Positions 14,999 through 22,529 of a stretch of 27,545 nt of DNA are shown piece after piece. A model generated the notes under the pieces. That model was not told the DNA's origin, ran no database searches, and saw only the letters and a program-made list of their open reading frames with translations. Numbering within the stretch: the first letter of the stretch is position 1; every line of letters starts with the position of its first letter. The translations under genes were made by a program, and so were the position numbers. The stretch lies in the IMG/VR virus record IMGVR_UViG_3300030389_002268, positions 1-27,545 of that record; one strand, given 5' to 3'. Origin of the DNA: a virus.

Positions 14999-15781
14999 TT
15001 ACCACTTTCTAGTATCTCTCCACTTATATGGAAAGTCCTCGGTATTTAAATAACCATTAGCATCATACTTTTCTGGTTGCCATTTGTACCAAGGCTCTCG
15101 TTTAGAATTTTTAGATATTTTAAAATTCTTTAACGATTGTTTAGGTTTGTTTGCAAAATGTACACTACATAGTATTCTAGCACCAACAGGTATTACCTCA
15201 TGATACTGAAACTGTGGTATGTATAGTAAATCGCCTGCTTCTAATATAAACTCTTCAAGTATTTCTTTTGGTTTATCAGGTGCAAACTCTTTAAATATTC
15301 TCCATTTAACTCTACCTTCAGTGTGAAACAAAAAGTTCTCTGTATTATCAGCATGAGCTGGAAAACTTTTAGATCCTTTACCAGGTGATGCGTATACATT
15401 AACTGTACCTTTTGCAAAATACTTTTCAAATGTTTTACAAACATTAGTAAGTATTTCTTTTCTATATTCAGCAAACGGTATAACAACTGATTTACCTGCT
15501 CTCCAAGCATTATATACTTGTGTTTTAGTTAACATAGGTAGTTTTAATTTACCTTTTTTAACTTTATCAAGACACCACTTTTCATGCTTATCATCCCAAC
15601 CTATTATTTGTAGGTTAGGTATTTTAGGAAACTCGTTCATATACTGTTCAAAGTCGTTCCAGTTAAACAGATTTTTAAGTTTGTTTCTTCTTAATACTAA
15701 ATGCTTTTTACCCCAGTATTGTTTAAAAAATACTTTAGGGTCAACAGGATCTAGTAGTTCTTTTAATAAATTATCCATCAC
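14999..15781 (-). CDS. JmjC/cupin-4 Fe(II)/2-oxoglutarate oxygenase
   Basis: 260 aa. The N-terminal FFKQYWGKKHLVLRR is the entry motif of the ribosomal-oxygenase group (YcfD/RoxA, NO66, MINA53). The facial triad appears as H143-A-D145 and H194 (IPQFQYHEV), with LEAGDLLYIP between. That family hydroxylates ribosomal proteins, and other cupin-4 proteins act on peptides or small molecules. Here it overlaps nrdA by 11 nt and precedes the radical SAM gene by 1 nt. It could modify a host protein, or belong to the sugar cassette. The C-terminal winged-helix part of YcfD seems absent or reduced. Confidence 0.8.
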   Translation of the reverse strand: MMDNLLKELLDPVDPKVFFKQYWGKKHLVLRRNKLKNLFNWNDFEQYMNEFPKIPNLQIIGWDDKHEKWCLDKVKKGKLKLPMLTKTQVYNAWRAGKSVVIPFAEYRKEILTNVCKTFEKYFAKGTVNVYASPGKGSKSFPAHADNTENFLFHTEGRVKWRIFKEFAPDKPKEILEEFILEAGDLLYIPQFQYHEVIPVGARILCSVHFANKPKQSLKNFKISKNSKREPWYKWQPEKYDANGYLNTEDFPYKWRDTRKW

Positions 15782-17492
15782 AGCTTAAACAGTTAGGGTC
15801 CATTGCTTGTTTGGCTATATCGCCTCTAAGTACAGACTCGGTTCTCATATAATATAATGTTTTAATTCCTCTCTTCCAAGCCTCTAAGTGTATCTTATTT
15901 AACCACTTAGGGTCTACTTCAGAAGGAAACGCTAAATTCAAACTAACAGCTTGATCAATGTATTGCTGGCGTATACCAGCTTGATTGACTAGCTCTAATT
16001 GATTTATCTCTTTAAAAGTTTTATAAACTTCTTTAATAGGTACATCATGTTCACCTACAGTTATCTTGTCCAAAGCTTTTATACCTTGCACAGATCCACC
16101 ATCAGCTAATATCTGATCCCATATCTTATCAGTATTAAGATTATGTTTCTTTAGTTCTTCGACCAAAGTAGGATTTTTACGGATAAACGTGCCCTTCGCA
16201 CTCTGATCCGTAAATACATTAGCAGCCCACGGCTCGATTCCTGGGCTAATATTGCCAGCAAGCTTTGAGTTAGAAACGGTAGGTGCAATAGCACGAAGGT
16301 GAGTATTACGGAATCCGGTACCCACGCACCATAGCGGCTCACCATACGTCTCTGCAAGCGCCATGCTAGCCCTTTCACTTTCAATTTTAATCTGACTAAA
16401 AATCCTTCTTGTTTCATACTGTGCTAATAATCCCTCAAACGGAAAGCCATGTTGTTGTAAATAAGTATGCCAACCTAATACACCTAACCCTAAAGCTCTG
16501 CTCTTTTCAGCAAACCTTACAGCGTTCTCAAAGCCTCTTCTGTTCTTAGCTTTTTGTATAAACTCTTCTAATACACCATCTAAAAACCATATACTATCGT
16601 ATATTAAGTTTGTATCTTTCCACTCATGGTATTTAGCTAGATTTAAACTAGATAAACAACATACAAAACTATGGTTCTCATCTGTGTGCAACACTATCTC
16701 TGAACATATGTTTGTCATAAACACTTTCAAAGCATTATCTTTATACATGCTAGGGTTTTGTTTATTAACGTTGCCCTTGAACATTATATAAGGCTCACCA
16801 GTTGCTTTACGTTTTTGTAATAGCTTACCCCACTTTCTTCTTGCAACTTTATCACCAGCAGCAAGCTTCCTCATAAACTTATCACCAATGATAGTACATT
16901 GATGCAAGTTAAGTGATTGTCTATTAACATCACCCTTTGGCTCTCTTATTTCTAACCAGTCTTCCCAGTCTTTATGTTCTATATTTAAATTAACTGATGC
17001 AGCACCTCTTCGTACAGCACCTTGGTTAGTAGCTAGTATAGTTGAATCATATATCTTACAGAAAGGTACAACACCATCTGATGTACCGTTCATTGTAATC
17101 TCAGCACCAGCTGGCCTGATCTGATTTATACCTATACCTACGCCACCACCATGCTTAGCTAATAGCATCATCTCTAAGTTTTTCTTACCTATATCTTGTA
17201 TACTATCAGCAACATCAATACCAAAGCAAGAGATCGGTAAACCTCTCTCTGTGCCTAGGTTTGATAATACTGGCGATGCTAAACATAACCAACCGTTCCA
17301 TATATACTCAAAGAATTTATCTTCAAGATCAGGTTTTTTAAGTCGCATTGCAGCTGTTTTAGCTACACGTCTATATGCATCTTTAGGTGTCTCTCCATTA
17401 AAGAGATAACCACCAGTTATTGTTTTTTTATACACGTCAGCGTCTGCCCACTCTGGGTAGTCCTGACCCTTTATCCATCTATTACTCCACAT
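15771..17492 (-). CDS. nrdA: Class I ribonucleotide reductase, large subunit
   Basis: 573 aa, shorter than cellular NrdA (about 750); the N-terminal ATP-cone is missing, so dATP inhibition is probably lost. It reduces NDPs to dNDPs. Recognisable elements are SPVLSNLGT, LPISCFG (first redox Cys), NICSEIVL (Asn, thiyl Cys and Glu of the active site), CCLSSLNL (second redox Cys), and the phosphate-loop-like PTVSNSKLAGN. LYYMRTES gives the tyrosine pair of the radical path, and the C-terminal CLSCDG is the CxxC shuttle. A region near 16191-16385 has different base and codon use. It lies 7 nt downstream of nrdB. Confidence 0.95.
   Translation of the reverse strand: MWSNRWIKGQDYPEWADADVYKKTITGGYLFNGETPKDAYRRVAKTAAMRLKKPDLEDKFFEYIWNGWLCLASPVLSNLGTERGLPISCFGIDVADSIQDIGKKNLEMMLLAKHGGGVGIGINQIRPAGAEITMNGTSDGVVPFCKIYDSTILATNQGAVRRGAASVNLNIEHKDWEDWLEIREPKGDVNRQSLNLHQCTIIGDKFMRKLAAGDKVARRKWGKLLQKRKATGEPYIMFKGNVNKQNPSMYKDNALKVFMTNICSEIVLHTDENHSFVCCLSSLNLAKYHEWKDTNLIYDSIWFLDGVLEEFIQKAKNRRGFENAVRFAEKSRALGLGVLGWHTYLQQHGFPFEGLLAQYETRRIFSQIKIESERASMALAETYGEPLWCVGTGFRNTHLRAIAPTVSNSKLAGNISPGIEPWAANVFTDQSAKGTFIRKNPTLVEELKKHNLNTDKIWDQILADGGSVQGIKALDKITVGEHDVPIKEVYKTFKEINQLELVNQAGIRQQYIDQAVSLNLAFPSEVDPKWLNKIHLEAWKRGIKTLYYMRTESVLRGDIAKQAMDPNCLSCDG
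16191..16385 (-). other. GC-rich, codon-shifted patch inside nrdA
   Basis: By hand count 16201-16380 is 92/180 G+C (51%), against 18/60 (30%) for 16381-16440 and 23/60 (38%) for 16141-16200. Within the patch Arg is CGT or AGG and Leu is CTT or CTA, while the phage elsewhere prefers AGA and TTA. The encoded stretch spans the conserved PTVSNSKLAGNISPGIEPW region. This fits gene conversion from another RNR gene. Confidence 0.6.
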
Positions 17493-17499
17493 ATATCAC

Positions 17500-17665
17500 C
17501 TACCAAATATCCTCGAAATCTTCGCCTTCGTTCGCTTTGCTGTAGTCTGTTGGCCTAATAGCAAAAAAGTCGGTATGAGTATGCCCGCCAGTAAGATGAT
17601 AAAACCAATCCAAGTTTTTCGCGGCTTCTTTGTCGTAGTCGAAGAGTTCTTTATATCCGAGCTCT
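17500..17665 (-). other. Codon-shifted 3' end of nrdB
   Basis: Positions 17521-17640 contain 54/120 G+C (45%) by hand count. Codons such as CTC, GAC, GCC and GCG cluster here, in contrast with the AT-ending codons of the rest of the gene. The encoded part is the conserved HLTGGHTHTDFFAIRPTDYS region and the C-terminal peptide. Possible recombination patch. Confidence 0.5.
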
Positions 17666-18459
17666 TTAAGTTTCTCATTTGTTCTTCTTCTTATAAATTG
17701 TTTTAAATCATAAGCTGTTAAGTTTTCCAGATCACCCTTCTCAAACATCTTGTCTATATATTTTTCTTCTAATTCTAGCATTGTCATAGCTGCATCTTCT
17801 ACGTGTGGCTTACAAGCTTTGCGTAACATAGGTTTTTCTTTGCACATGTGATTAAACAACTTGCAACCCATCTTACTATGTAGCGACTCATCACGTACTG
17901 ACCACTTCATTTGTTGGCCAATACCTTTTAACAAGTTTCTTAGTTGAAAGCTATATAGCACCGCAAACGCAGAGTATAAACTAACACCTTCAGCAAACGC
18001 ACTAAACACTGCTAAAGATTTACCGATCTCTACTGGATCTGTACCATCATAACTAACTAAGTTATCGAACCTTTCCGCTGTGGCAGGTTCATGTAAAAAC
18101 GCTTCGAAGTTTTCTAACCCTAACGTTTCGTTTAAATAGGAGTATGCTACAGCGTGTATTGTTTCTTGCGAACCAAACATCATAGCCATCTGCTGTATCT
18201 CATGTTTCGGAAACCAGCCAACAACTTTTTGTGTCCAATAATCTGATACTGCACACTCAGTCTGAGCAAACCCTAATAATATATTACCAACTAAATGCTT
18301 TTCTTCTTCTGTAAGTTTTTCGTTCCAGTCTTTAACATCACCTGACATAGGTATTTCTGTGTGTAACCAAAACGCTTGAGCTTGTGGTAACCAACCTTCT
18401 GTGTAGTATTCTGGATACTCAAAAGGTTTATATGCAATTCTTTTATCAAATAGTCCCAT
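17500..18459 (-). CDS. nrdB: Class I ribonucleotide reductase, small subunit
   Basis: 319 aa from the ATG at 18459; an upstream in-frame extension lies inside the preceding gene. The di-metal site is visible: Glu of TECAVSDYW (at the position of the usual Asp), E-x-x-H of QETIH, the Glu of FAEGVSLY, and E/H of RDESLH. The radical Tyr is kept in QETIHAVAY. The acidic C-terminus GEDFEDIW is the peptide that docks onto NrdA. It supplies the tyrosyl (or metal-linked) radical for NrdA. The last 160 bases use different codons from the rest of the gene. Confidence 0.95.
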   Translation of the reverse strand: MGLFDKRIAYKPFEYPEYYTEGWLPQAQAFWLHTEIPMSGDVKDWNEKLTEEEKHLVGNILLGFAQTECAVSDYWTQKVVGWFPKHEIQQMAMMFGSQETIHAVAYSYLNETLGLENFEAFLHEPATAERFDNLVSYDGTDPVEIGKSLAVFSAFAEGVSLYSAFAVLYSFQLRNLLKGIGQQMKWSVRDESLHSKMGCKLFNHMCKEKPMLRKACKPHVEDAAMTMLELEEKYIDKMFEKGDLENLTAYDLKQFIRRRTNEKLKELGYKELFDYDKEAAKNLDWFYHLTGGHTHTDFFAIRPTDYSKANEGEDFEDIW

Positions 18460-18461
18460 AA

Positions 18462-18611
18462 TTATTCGTAATATAAAGATAAACAAATATCAAATAAGAA
18501 CACATACAATACGTGATCAACTTTTAATTCATCGTTATTAATGTACTGTCTGTATCCTGCTAAAAACCCTGGATAAACACCAAAGCTTAATTCCCATCTT
18601 ATTAATTTCAT
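18462..18611 (-). CDS. 49-aa protein of unknown function (VYPGFLAGYRQY)
   Basis: The ATG at 18611 overlaps the previous stop by 4 nt and the TAA lies 2 nt before the nrdB ATG. The protein opens MKLIRWELSFGVYPGFLAGY, has an acidic middle, and ends in an aromatic, hydrophobic stretch HVLYVFLFDICLSLYYE. The pattern resembles small proteins I recall near replication genes of marine phages. It may be membrane-associated through the last 20 residues. Function unknown. Confidence 0.7.
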   Translation of the reverse strand: MKLIRWELSFGVYPGFLAGYRQYINNDELKVDHVLYVFLFDICLSLYYE

Positions 18612-18748
18612 CTTCCTTGTCCTCTGTATTTAGGGCCAGAATAATATTTACCTTGCTTTTGATTTGTATTCCTATTTTTAGAGTGTACACCAGGTCTTCT
18701 CTTTTTAGGTTTAAATCTATATGCTTGTAAGTTTAACTTTCTAGCCAT
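18608..18748 (-). CDS. 46-aa basic protein (RRPGVHSKN...YRGQGR)
   Basis: The start overlaps the end of the endonuclease gene and the TGA overlaps the next ATG. The protein is rich in Lys, Arg, Asn and Gln, with KRRPGVHSKNRNT and a C-terminal YRGQGR. This PGVHxK/YRGQG pattern recurs in small proteins of Bacteroidota phages as I recall, which supports the host guess. Probably nucleic-acid binding; function unknown. Confidence 0.7.
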   Translation of the reverse strand: MARKLNLQAYRFKPKKRRPGVHSKNRNTNQKQGKYYSGPKYRGQGR

Positions 18749-19184
18749 GTTTTATTAATTTAACTACTTCATCGCACTCATCTTGTTTTTGAGGTTTAAA
18801 CAACCTAAACTTAGGATACTTATCAGCTATAACTTTTTTAAATAACTTCCAACGTATTGGAAATGATTCATTAGCTCTACCCTTACATTCAATAATAAAA
18901 TTTGTGCCTTCAAAATCTGGTGTATAACTTATAGCTAAAACCTTTTTATTTCCTCTATTTATCATATCACCCTTGCCGTTTGATTGTCTTTCGTAAGACG
19001 AATTATTAAATTCAAATGACGGTTGTAATTCAAACGATCGTTTCTCATATTGAGCTTTTATCTTAGCTTTCTTTAACGCTTTATACATGTAAGCCTCAAG
19101 TCCACTAGCAAACTTAATCCCATCGACAGTAACTTTTTTACTGACAACAGGACCTCGTTTTTTTCTTCTAATTTTCCTCCTCAT
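18741..19184 (-). CDS. Endonuclease I-like PD-(D/E)XK nuclease (Holliday resolvase)
   Basis: 147 aa, close to T7 gp3. It likely cuts branched DNA during replication and packaging. Catalytic residues fit the T7 endonuclease I order: E30 in ASGLEAYM, D90 in SYTPDFEG, E99 and K101 in IIECKG. The following RWKLFKKVIADKYP matches the helix after the ExK motif. A very basic N-terminus (first 18 residues) may bind DNA. An insert of about 20 residues lies between E30 and D90. It overlaps the MazG-like gene by 17 nt. Confidence 0.85.
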   Translation of the reverse strand: MRRKIRRKKRGPVVSKKVTVDGIKFASGLEAYMYKALKKAKIKAQYEKRSFELQPSFEFNNSSYERQSNGKGDMINRGNKKVLAISYTPDFEGTNFIIECKGRANESFPIRWKLFKKVIADKYPKFRLFKPQKQDECDEVVKLIKHG

Positions 19185-19416
19185 CTGGATAACTGTATAT
19201 TATCTTATCGCCTAAACATTTTTTAGCCGCTTGTATATATAACAACGCATCCATTATCTCTTCTTGAGTATCATCTAAAAAATCATTAAGATCTTTCATG
19301 CCTTGCTCAACCTCATCGGTCATTGTTTGGCCATACTTCTTTTGACCAACCAAACTTCTTTCATCCATCTTCTTGATGACGTCAAGAACTATTTTATCTG
19401 TAGTTTTAACCTTCAT
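19168..19416 (-). CDS. Small MazG/dNTP-pyrophosphohydrolase-like protein
   Basis: 82 aa. The pattern RSLVGQKKYG, a Trp-less helix, then Q51-E52-E53-x2-D56 and ALLYIQAAKK match a single-domain all-alpha NTP pyrophosphatase-like family common in phages (RSxxGxxKYGxT ... QEExxDAxxYxx). Such proteins hydrolyse NTPs or dNTPs to the monophosphate. It may balance nucleotide pools beside RNR. Only one of the two acidic clusters of full MazG is clear, so activity is uncertain. It overlaps both neighbours (10 nt and 17 nt). Confidence 0.65.
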   Translation of the reverse strand: MKVKTTDKIVLDVIKKMDERSLVGQKKYGQTMTDEVEQGMKDLNDFLDDTQEEIMDALLYIQAAKKCLGDKIIYSYPDEEEN

Positions 19417-20176
19417 CTTTTACAAATGTACCGTTAACCATTTTACCTTTCCTCTTTGCAATAACATTGTATGCTTCTGCTATACACGTTTCAATGTGTA
19501 CACCGTTTAAATGCGCTAAGTTGGTTAAGACTACAACCATATCACCAATAGCATCAATTACTTCTGGTTGATCTTTTTCTAGTGTAGCTTTAGCTAACTC
19601 ACCCATCTCTTCTTGTAACTTAATTAATTGTGTTTTTGAATCGCCTTTGGCATATATACCTCTTTCATCTGCCCATGTTCTTATGTTCTCAAACATCTTG
19701 AGAGGTTTTTTAGAGCATTTAACAACAGGTTTATTAATAAACACTGAAAACGCTTTGTTATATATGTAAGACCTATTAGGATTATACATGGATGTCTTTA
19801 CGTTCTTCATTATCCATTGTATTGTGTCACTGTCTATTTTAAATCGACCGTGATCTGTTTCCCACTCCATACCGATAACATCAAATAATCTACCTTTGAG
19901 TTTATCTACAGGTACTGGAAACGTTGTAGTTTGTTCTGTTACGTTTATTTTCATTTTGGTTTTGGGGTTTAAAGTTTTATACAGTCTATGGTCTACTTTG
20001 TAACCATATTCTTTTTGTAATTCAATTTCTCTATCTGATATATAATCTACATCATCAGAGCTTTCTAGTATCTCATACTCATCAGGTTTGTAGCCTTGTT
20101 GTACAGTGACCCGGTTATTAAGATCACACGTCACACCAATCTTTTTACCTGGTATGTGATAAATATAGTATGTCAT
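19406..20176 (-). CDS. GIY-YIG-like domain fused to MazG pyrophosphohydrolase
   Basis: 256 aa. Residues 1-60 resemble a minimal GIY-YIG nuclease: YYIYHIP (3-9), KIGVTCDLNNR (12-22, Arg22) and a late Glu51 in DREIELQKEYGY. A middle part (about 80-160) is unrecognised. Residues 165-250 are a MazG domain: E189-E190-x2-E193 and E205-x2-D208 with D212, the NTP pyrophosphatase metal sites. MazG enzymes hydrolyse (d)NTPs and sometimes ppGpp. The fusion of a nuclease-like domain to MazG is unusual. The start overlaps the stop of the thymidylate-synthase-like gene by 4 nt. Confidence 0.8.
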   Translation of the reverse strand: MTYYIYHIPGKKIGVTCDLNNRVTVQQGYKPDEYEILESSDDVDYISDREIELQKEYGYKVDHRLYKTLNPKTKMKINVTEQTTTFPVPVDKLKGRLFDVIGMEWETDHGRFKIDSDTIQWIMKNVKTSMYNPNRSYIYNKAFSVFINKPVVKCSKKPLKMFENIRTWADERGIYAKGDSKTQLIKLQEEMGELAKATLEKDQPEVIDAIGDMVVVLTNLAHLNGVHIETCIAEAYNVIAKRKGKMVNGTFVKDEG

Positions 20177-20820
20177 ATCTTATCATTATATAAATGCATG
20201 TTATGCGCATGATGGTAATACCACCCGATCTCTTTATTTACATCCTTAGCAACTTTCTCTTGCAACATACTAAAACAGTATTGATCGTTACAAAAGCCAT
20301 ACCAGAGATCATTAGATCGCATGTACACAGACATACATAGTTTGTCATCTATTATTGTAAATTGCACTGCGTACGTACAAGGTGTATCGTTCTCGTAATC
20401 TAAGTTTTCTTTACAATCATAAATACTTATTGCAGCATGTCTAGTATCAAGATCAAACTTAAGTTTATCAATGATATATTCATACTGATCGTTACGCAGC
20501 CATTGCCAACCGTAATTAGAATTAACATTGCCGTTGTGATCAGCCATACGCTCCCATATAGGAGGTATCTTGCCATATATATCGCCAAGCTTTTCTATGT
20601 TACGATTACCAGATAAATACCATTGCCATTCGGCTTCGGCATACTCATGTTTCCAACCACGTTCTTCATTTGTTATGTGGTTATCTAATGGATTTTCTAT
20701 ATAAAACCCACAGTTAAATATAGCTTTTGTATTAGCAAAATCTATACCTTCTCTGATTATTAAATCATGATAGTAATTAAACGCATGATTTGCATTATAA
20801 AATCTCTTCATTAGTTCCAT
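20173..20820 (-). CDS. Thymidylate synthase-fold enzyme, probable dCMP (hydroxy)methylase
   Basis: 215 aa, shorter than E. coli TS (264). The catalytic Cys148 lies in DTPCTYAVQF. E64, the IWERMAD Trp, Y103 in SNYGWQW, R168-S169-x-D171, and the terminal HLY motif match TS positions without gaps between Cys148 and residue 184. The TS Asn that reads the uracil ring (LPFN in E. coli) aligns with D179 in GFCNDQ. Asp at this site is the established mark of dCMP users, as in T4 gp42. I infer methylation or hydroxymethylation of dCMP, hence modified cytosine in phage DNA. The His after the catalytic Cys is replaced by Thr. Confidence 0.8.
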   Translation of the reverse strand: MELMKRFYNANHAFNYYHDLIIREGIDFANTKAIFNCGFYIENPLDNHITNEERGWKHEYAEAEWQWYLSGNRNIEKLGDIYGKIPPIWERMADHNGNVNSNYGWQWLRNDQYEYIIDKLKFDLDTRHAAISIYDCKENLDYENDTPCTYAVQFTIIDDKLCMSVYMRSNDLWYGFCNDQYCFSMLQEKVAKDVNKEIGWYYHHAHNMHLYNDKI

Positions 20821-22526
20821 GGTAATTCTTCCTCAACTGGTTTTTCGTCAGGTACATAACAGCCAGACTTTGGCTCCCATTTAAAAAATGCTTCAGCACC
20901 GTTCTCACCTAAGTTTTGGAATTTAACTTTTAATACTTTTACTTTTGTATTCTTAGCTTCATAGTCTCTATGTACAAGCAAGCCGTGATAACTTGCATCA
21001 TACCATTCACCACCACCTTTTATATTATACATAGTTGGCTCTTCAATCTTGCCTTCTTGTGTTCTATACATTTTAGTAGGATGCGCTACTATAATAACTA
21101 ATACGTCATATTTCTTAGCAAAGACCTCTATCTCAGTTAGATAGTCTAATGTATACTTGTTAACATCATCAGACTTACTATCAGTATTTCTAACTTTATT
21201 AAACGGGTCAATAACTAAGCACTTAATACCTTTACGTTTAACAAGCTCAGCACCTTTTCTAAGTACTGACTTGAGGTCATACTTGTCCATATCGATAAAA
21301 AAGAAGTTGTCATTAACATGCGACGACACATGCTTCCAAGTTTGATTATCGATATCAGAGGGTAATGGTAGATCCTGCCAGAACTTACGCATTAATTTAT
21401 GTGCATGTAAAAAGGTAGGTTGGTTTTCCGGGGAAGCGTATGCTGTTTTCCAGCTGTACTTTTGGTTATATCCAACAACCATTTGGTCTACAAAGTCAGA
21501 CTTACCTGACGAAGGTATACCTGTTACAGTAATAAATTGACCTGTATATGTACTGAATACTCTATCAAAGTTATCTAAACCTATTTGATATCCAGGTTTA
21601 AAACCATGTTTAACAAAGTCTTTCAGTTCCTCTTCAAAGTCTTTCAAAGTTGAAACACCTTCAAGCGGTACAGGTTGTGCGATAGCTACTATGTTAGCAA
21701 GATCTTCCTTACCATATTTAACGAGATATTCGTTAGCATCTTTACAGTCTTTCAGATCTACAACGTGACAGACTTCAGCGCCGAGCCTACGTATAAGCTC
21801 TTGTTGTAACGCTTGACCTGCTTCGTCGTTATCAATTGCTAGTATTACTTTTTGTTTATCCTCAAAGTAATCTATACAATTATCTAAATAATCTAAGTTA
21901 TTGCTACTGAGTGTAGCACCGTTAGGTACTGACACAACTGGTTTAACACCAGCTTCACGTAAAGATAATGCGTCTATCTCACCCTCAGTTATAACACACC
22001 AATCATACCCTACAATACTATCTACGTTATAAAATATCTTTTCAGCTCCTTTGTATAGTTTGAAATTTTTTCTACCGTCACGGTATTTAACATTAATGAG
22101 CTCACCACCCATGTGGTAATTAAACTTAATAGTATTTTCAGTTTGATTAGTTTGAGGCATATACTCAGGGCCTTCAGATACATCAAGTGCATCAAGTGTA
22201 CCCTGAGATATTCCTCTTGATTCAAACCACCTCAACATTTTACTACCCGGAGGTTTGTTAGTAGTATGCTCAAACTCCGGTTTTACATATTCTTTGGCAG
22301 CACTTCCTTTACGTTCATATGTGTGTAGTTGAAATGTTTCATTGCAGTTATGACAAGTACCGAGACCACGCTCCCAATCATAGCTAGCACATTTAAGCTT
22401 TCTATTCTTGGGCTTGCGATCGTGAGAACATAAAGGACATATACCCTGTGGTTTACCTACGTCAAGGCTATATTGATTAAAGTTATCAATATTAAATCCG
22501 TTAATCTCTGTCTCGTTTACTTTCAT
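20811..22526 (-). CDS. T7 gp4-type primase-helicase
   Basis: 571 aa, near T7 gp4 length. The zinc ribbon is C30-x2-C33 ... C58-x2-C61. The TOPRIM primase centre has E181 (EGEIDAL), D232 and D234 (AIDNDEAG) and KDANEYL. The RecA-like helicase has Walker A G336-IPSSGKS-343, the E of SPENQP, and Walker B LVID (D440), with VAHPTK as the sensor motif. It unwinds the fork and makes primers. The acidic, hydrophobic C-terminus (EELPWN) could contact the polymerase, which lies outside the window. It is followed closely by the TS-like gene (10-nt overlap). Confidence 0.95.
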   Translation of the reverse strand: MKVNETEINGFNIDNFNQYSLDVGKPQGICPLCSHDRKPKNRKLKCASYDWERGLGTCHNCNETFQLHTYERKGSAAKEYVKPEFEHTTNKPPGSKMLRWFESRGISQGTLDALDVSEGPEYMPQTNQTENTIKFNYHMGGELINVKYRDGRKNFKLYKGAEKIFYNVDSIVGYDWCVITEGEIDALSLREAGVKPVVSVPNGATLSSNNLDYLDNCIDYFEDKQKVILAIDNDEAGQALQQELIRRLGAEVCHVVDLKDCKDANEYLVKYGKEDLANIVAIAQPVPLEGVSTLKDFEEELKDFVKHGFKPGYQIGLDNFDRVFSTYTGQFITVTGIPSSGKSDFVDQMVVGYNQKYSWKTAYASPENQPTFLHAHKLMRKFWQDLPLPSDIDNQTWKHVSSHVNDNFFFIDMDKYDLKSVLRKGAELVKRKGIKCLVIDPFNKVRNTDSKSDDVNKYTLDYLTEIEVFAKKYDVLVIIVAHPTKMYRTQEGKIEEPTMYNIKGGGEWYDASYHGLLVHRDYEAKNTKVKVLKVKFQNLGENGAEAFFKWEPKSGCYVPDEKPVEEELPWN

Positions 22527-22529
22527 ATA

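Noticed and set aside
16151-16417. 88-aa frame within nrdA
   Set aside because: Shadow of the codon-shifted patch in a different frame; the NrdA motifs are continuous through it.
17496-17678. 60-aa minus-strand frame with a hydrophobic segment
   Set aside because: Lies entirely in another frame of the nrdB 3' end, whose protein is unambiguous; an artefact of the GC-rich patch.
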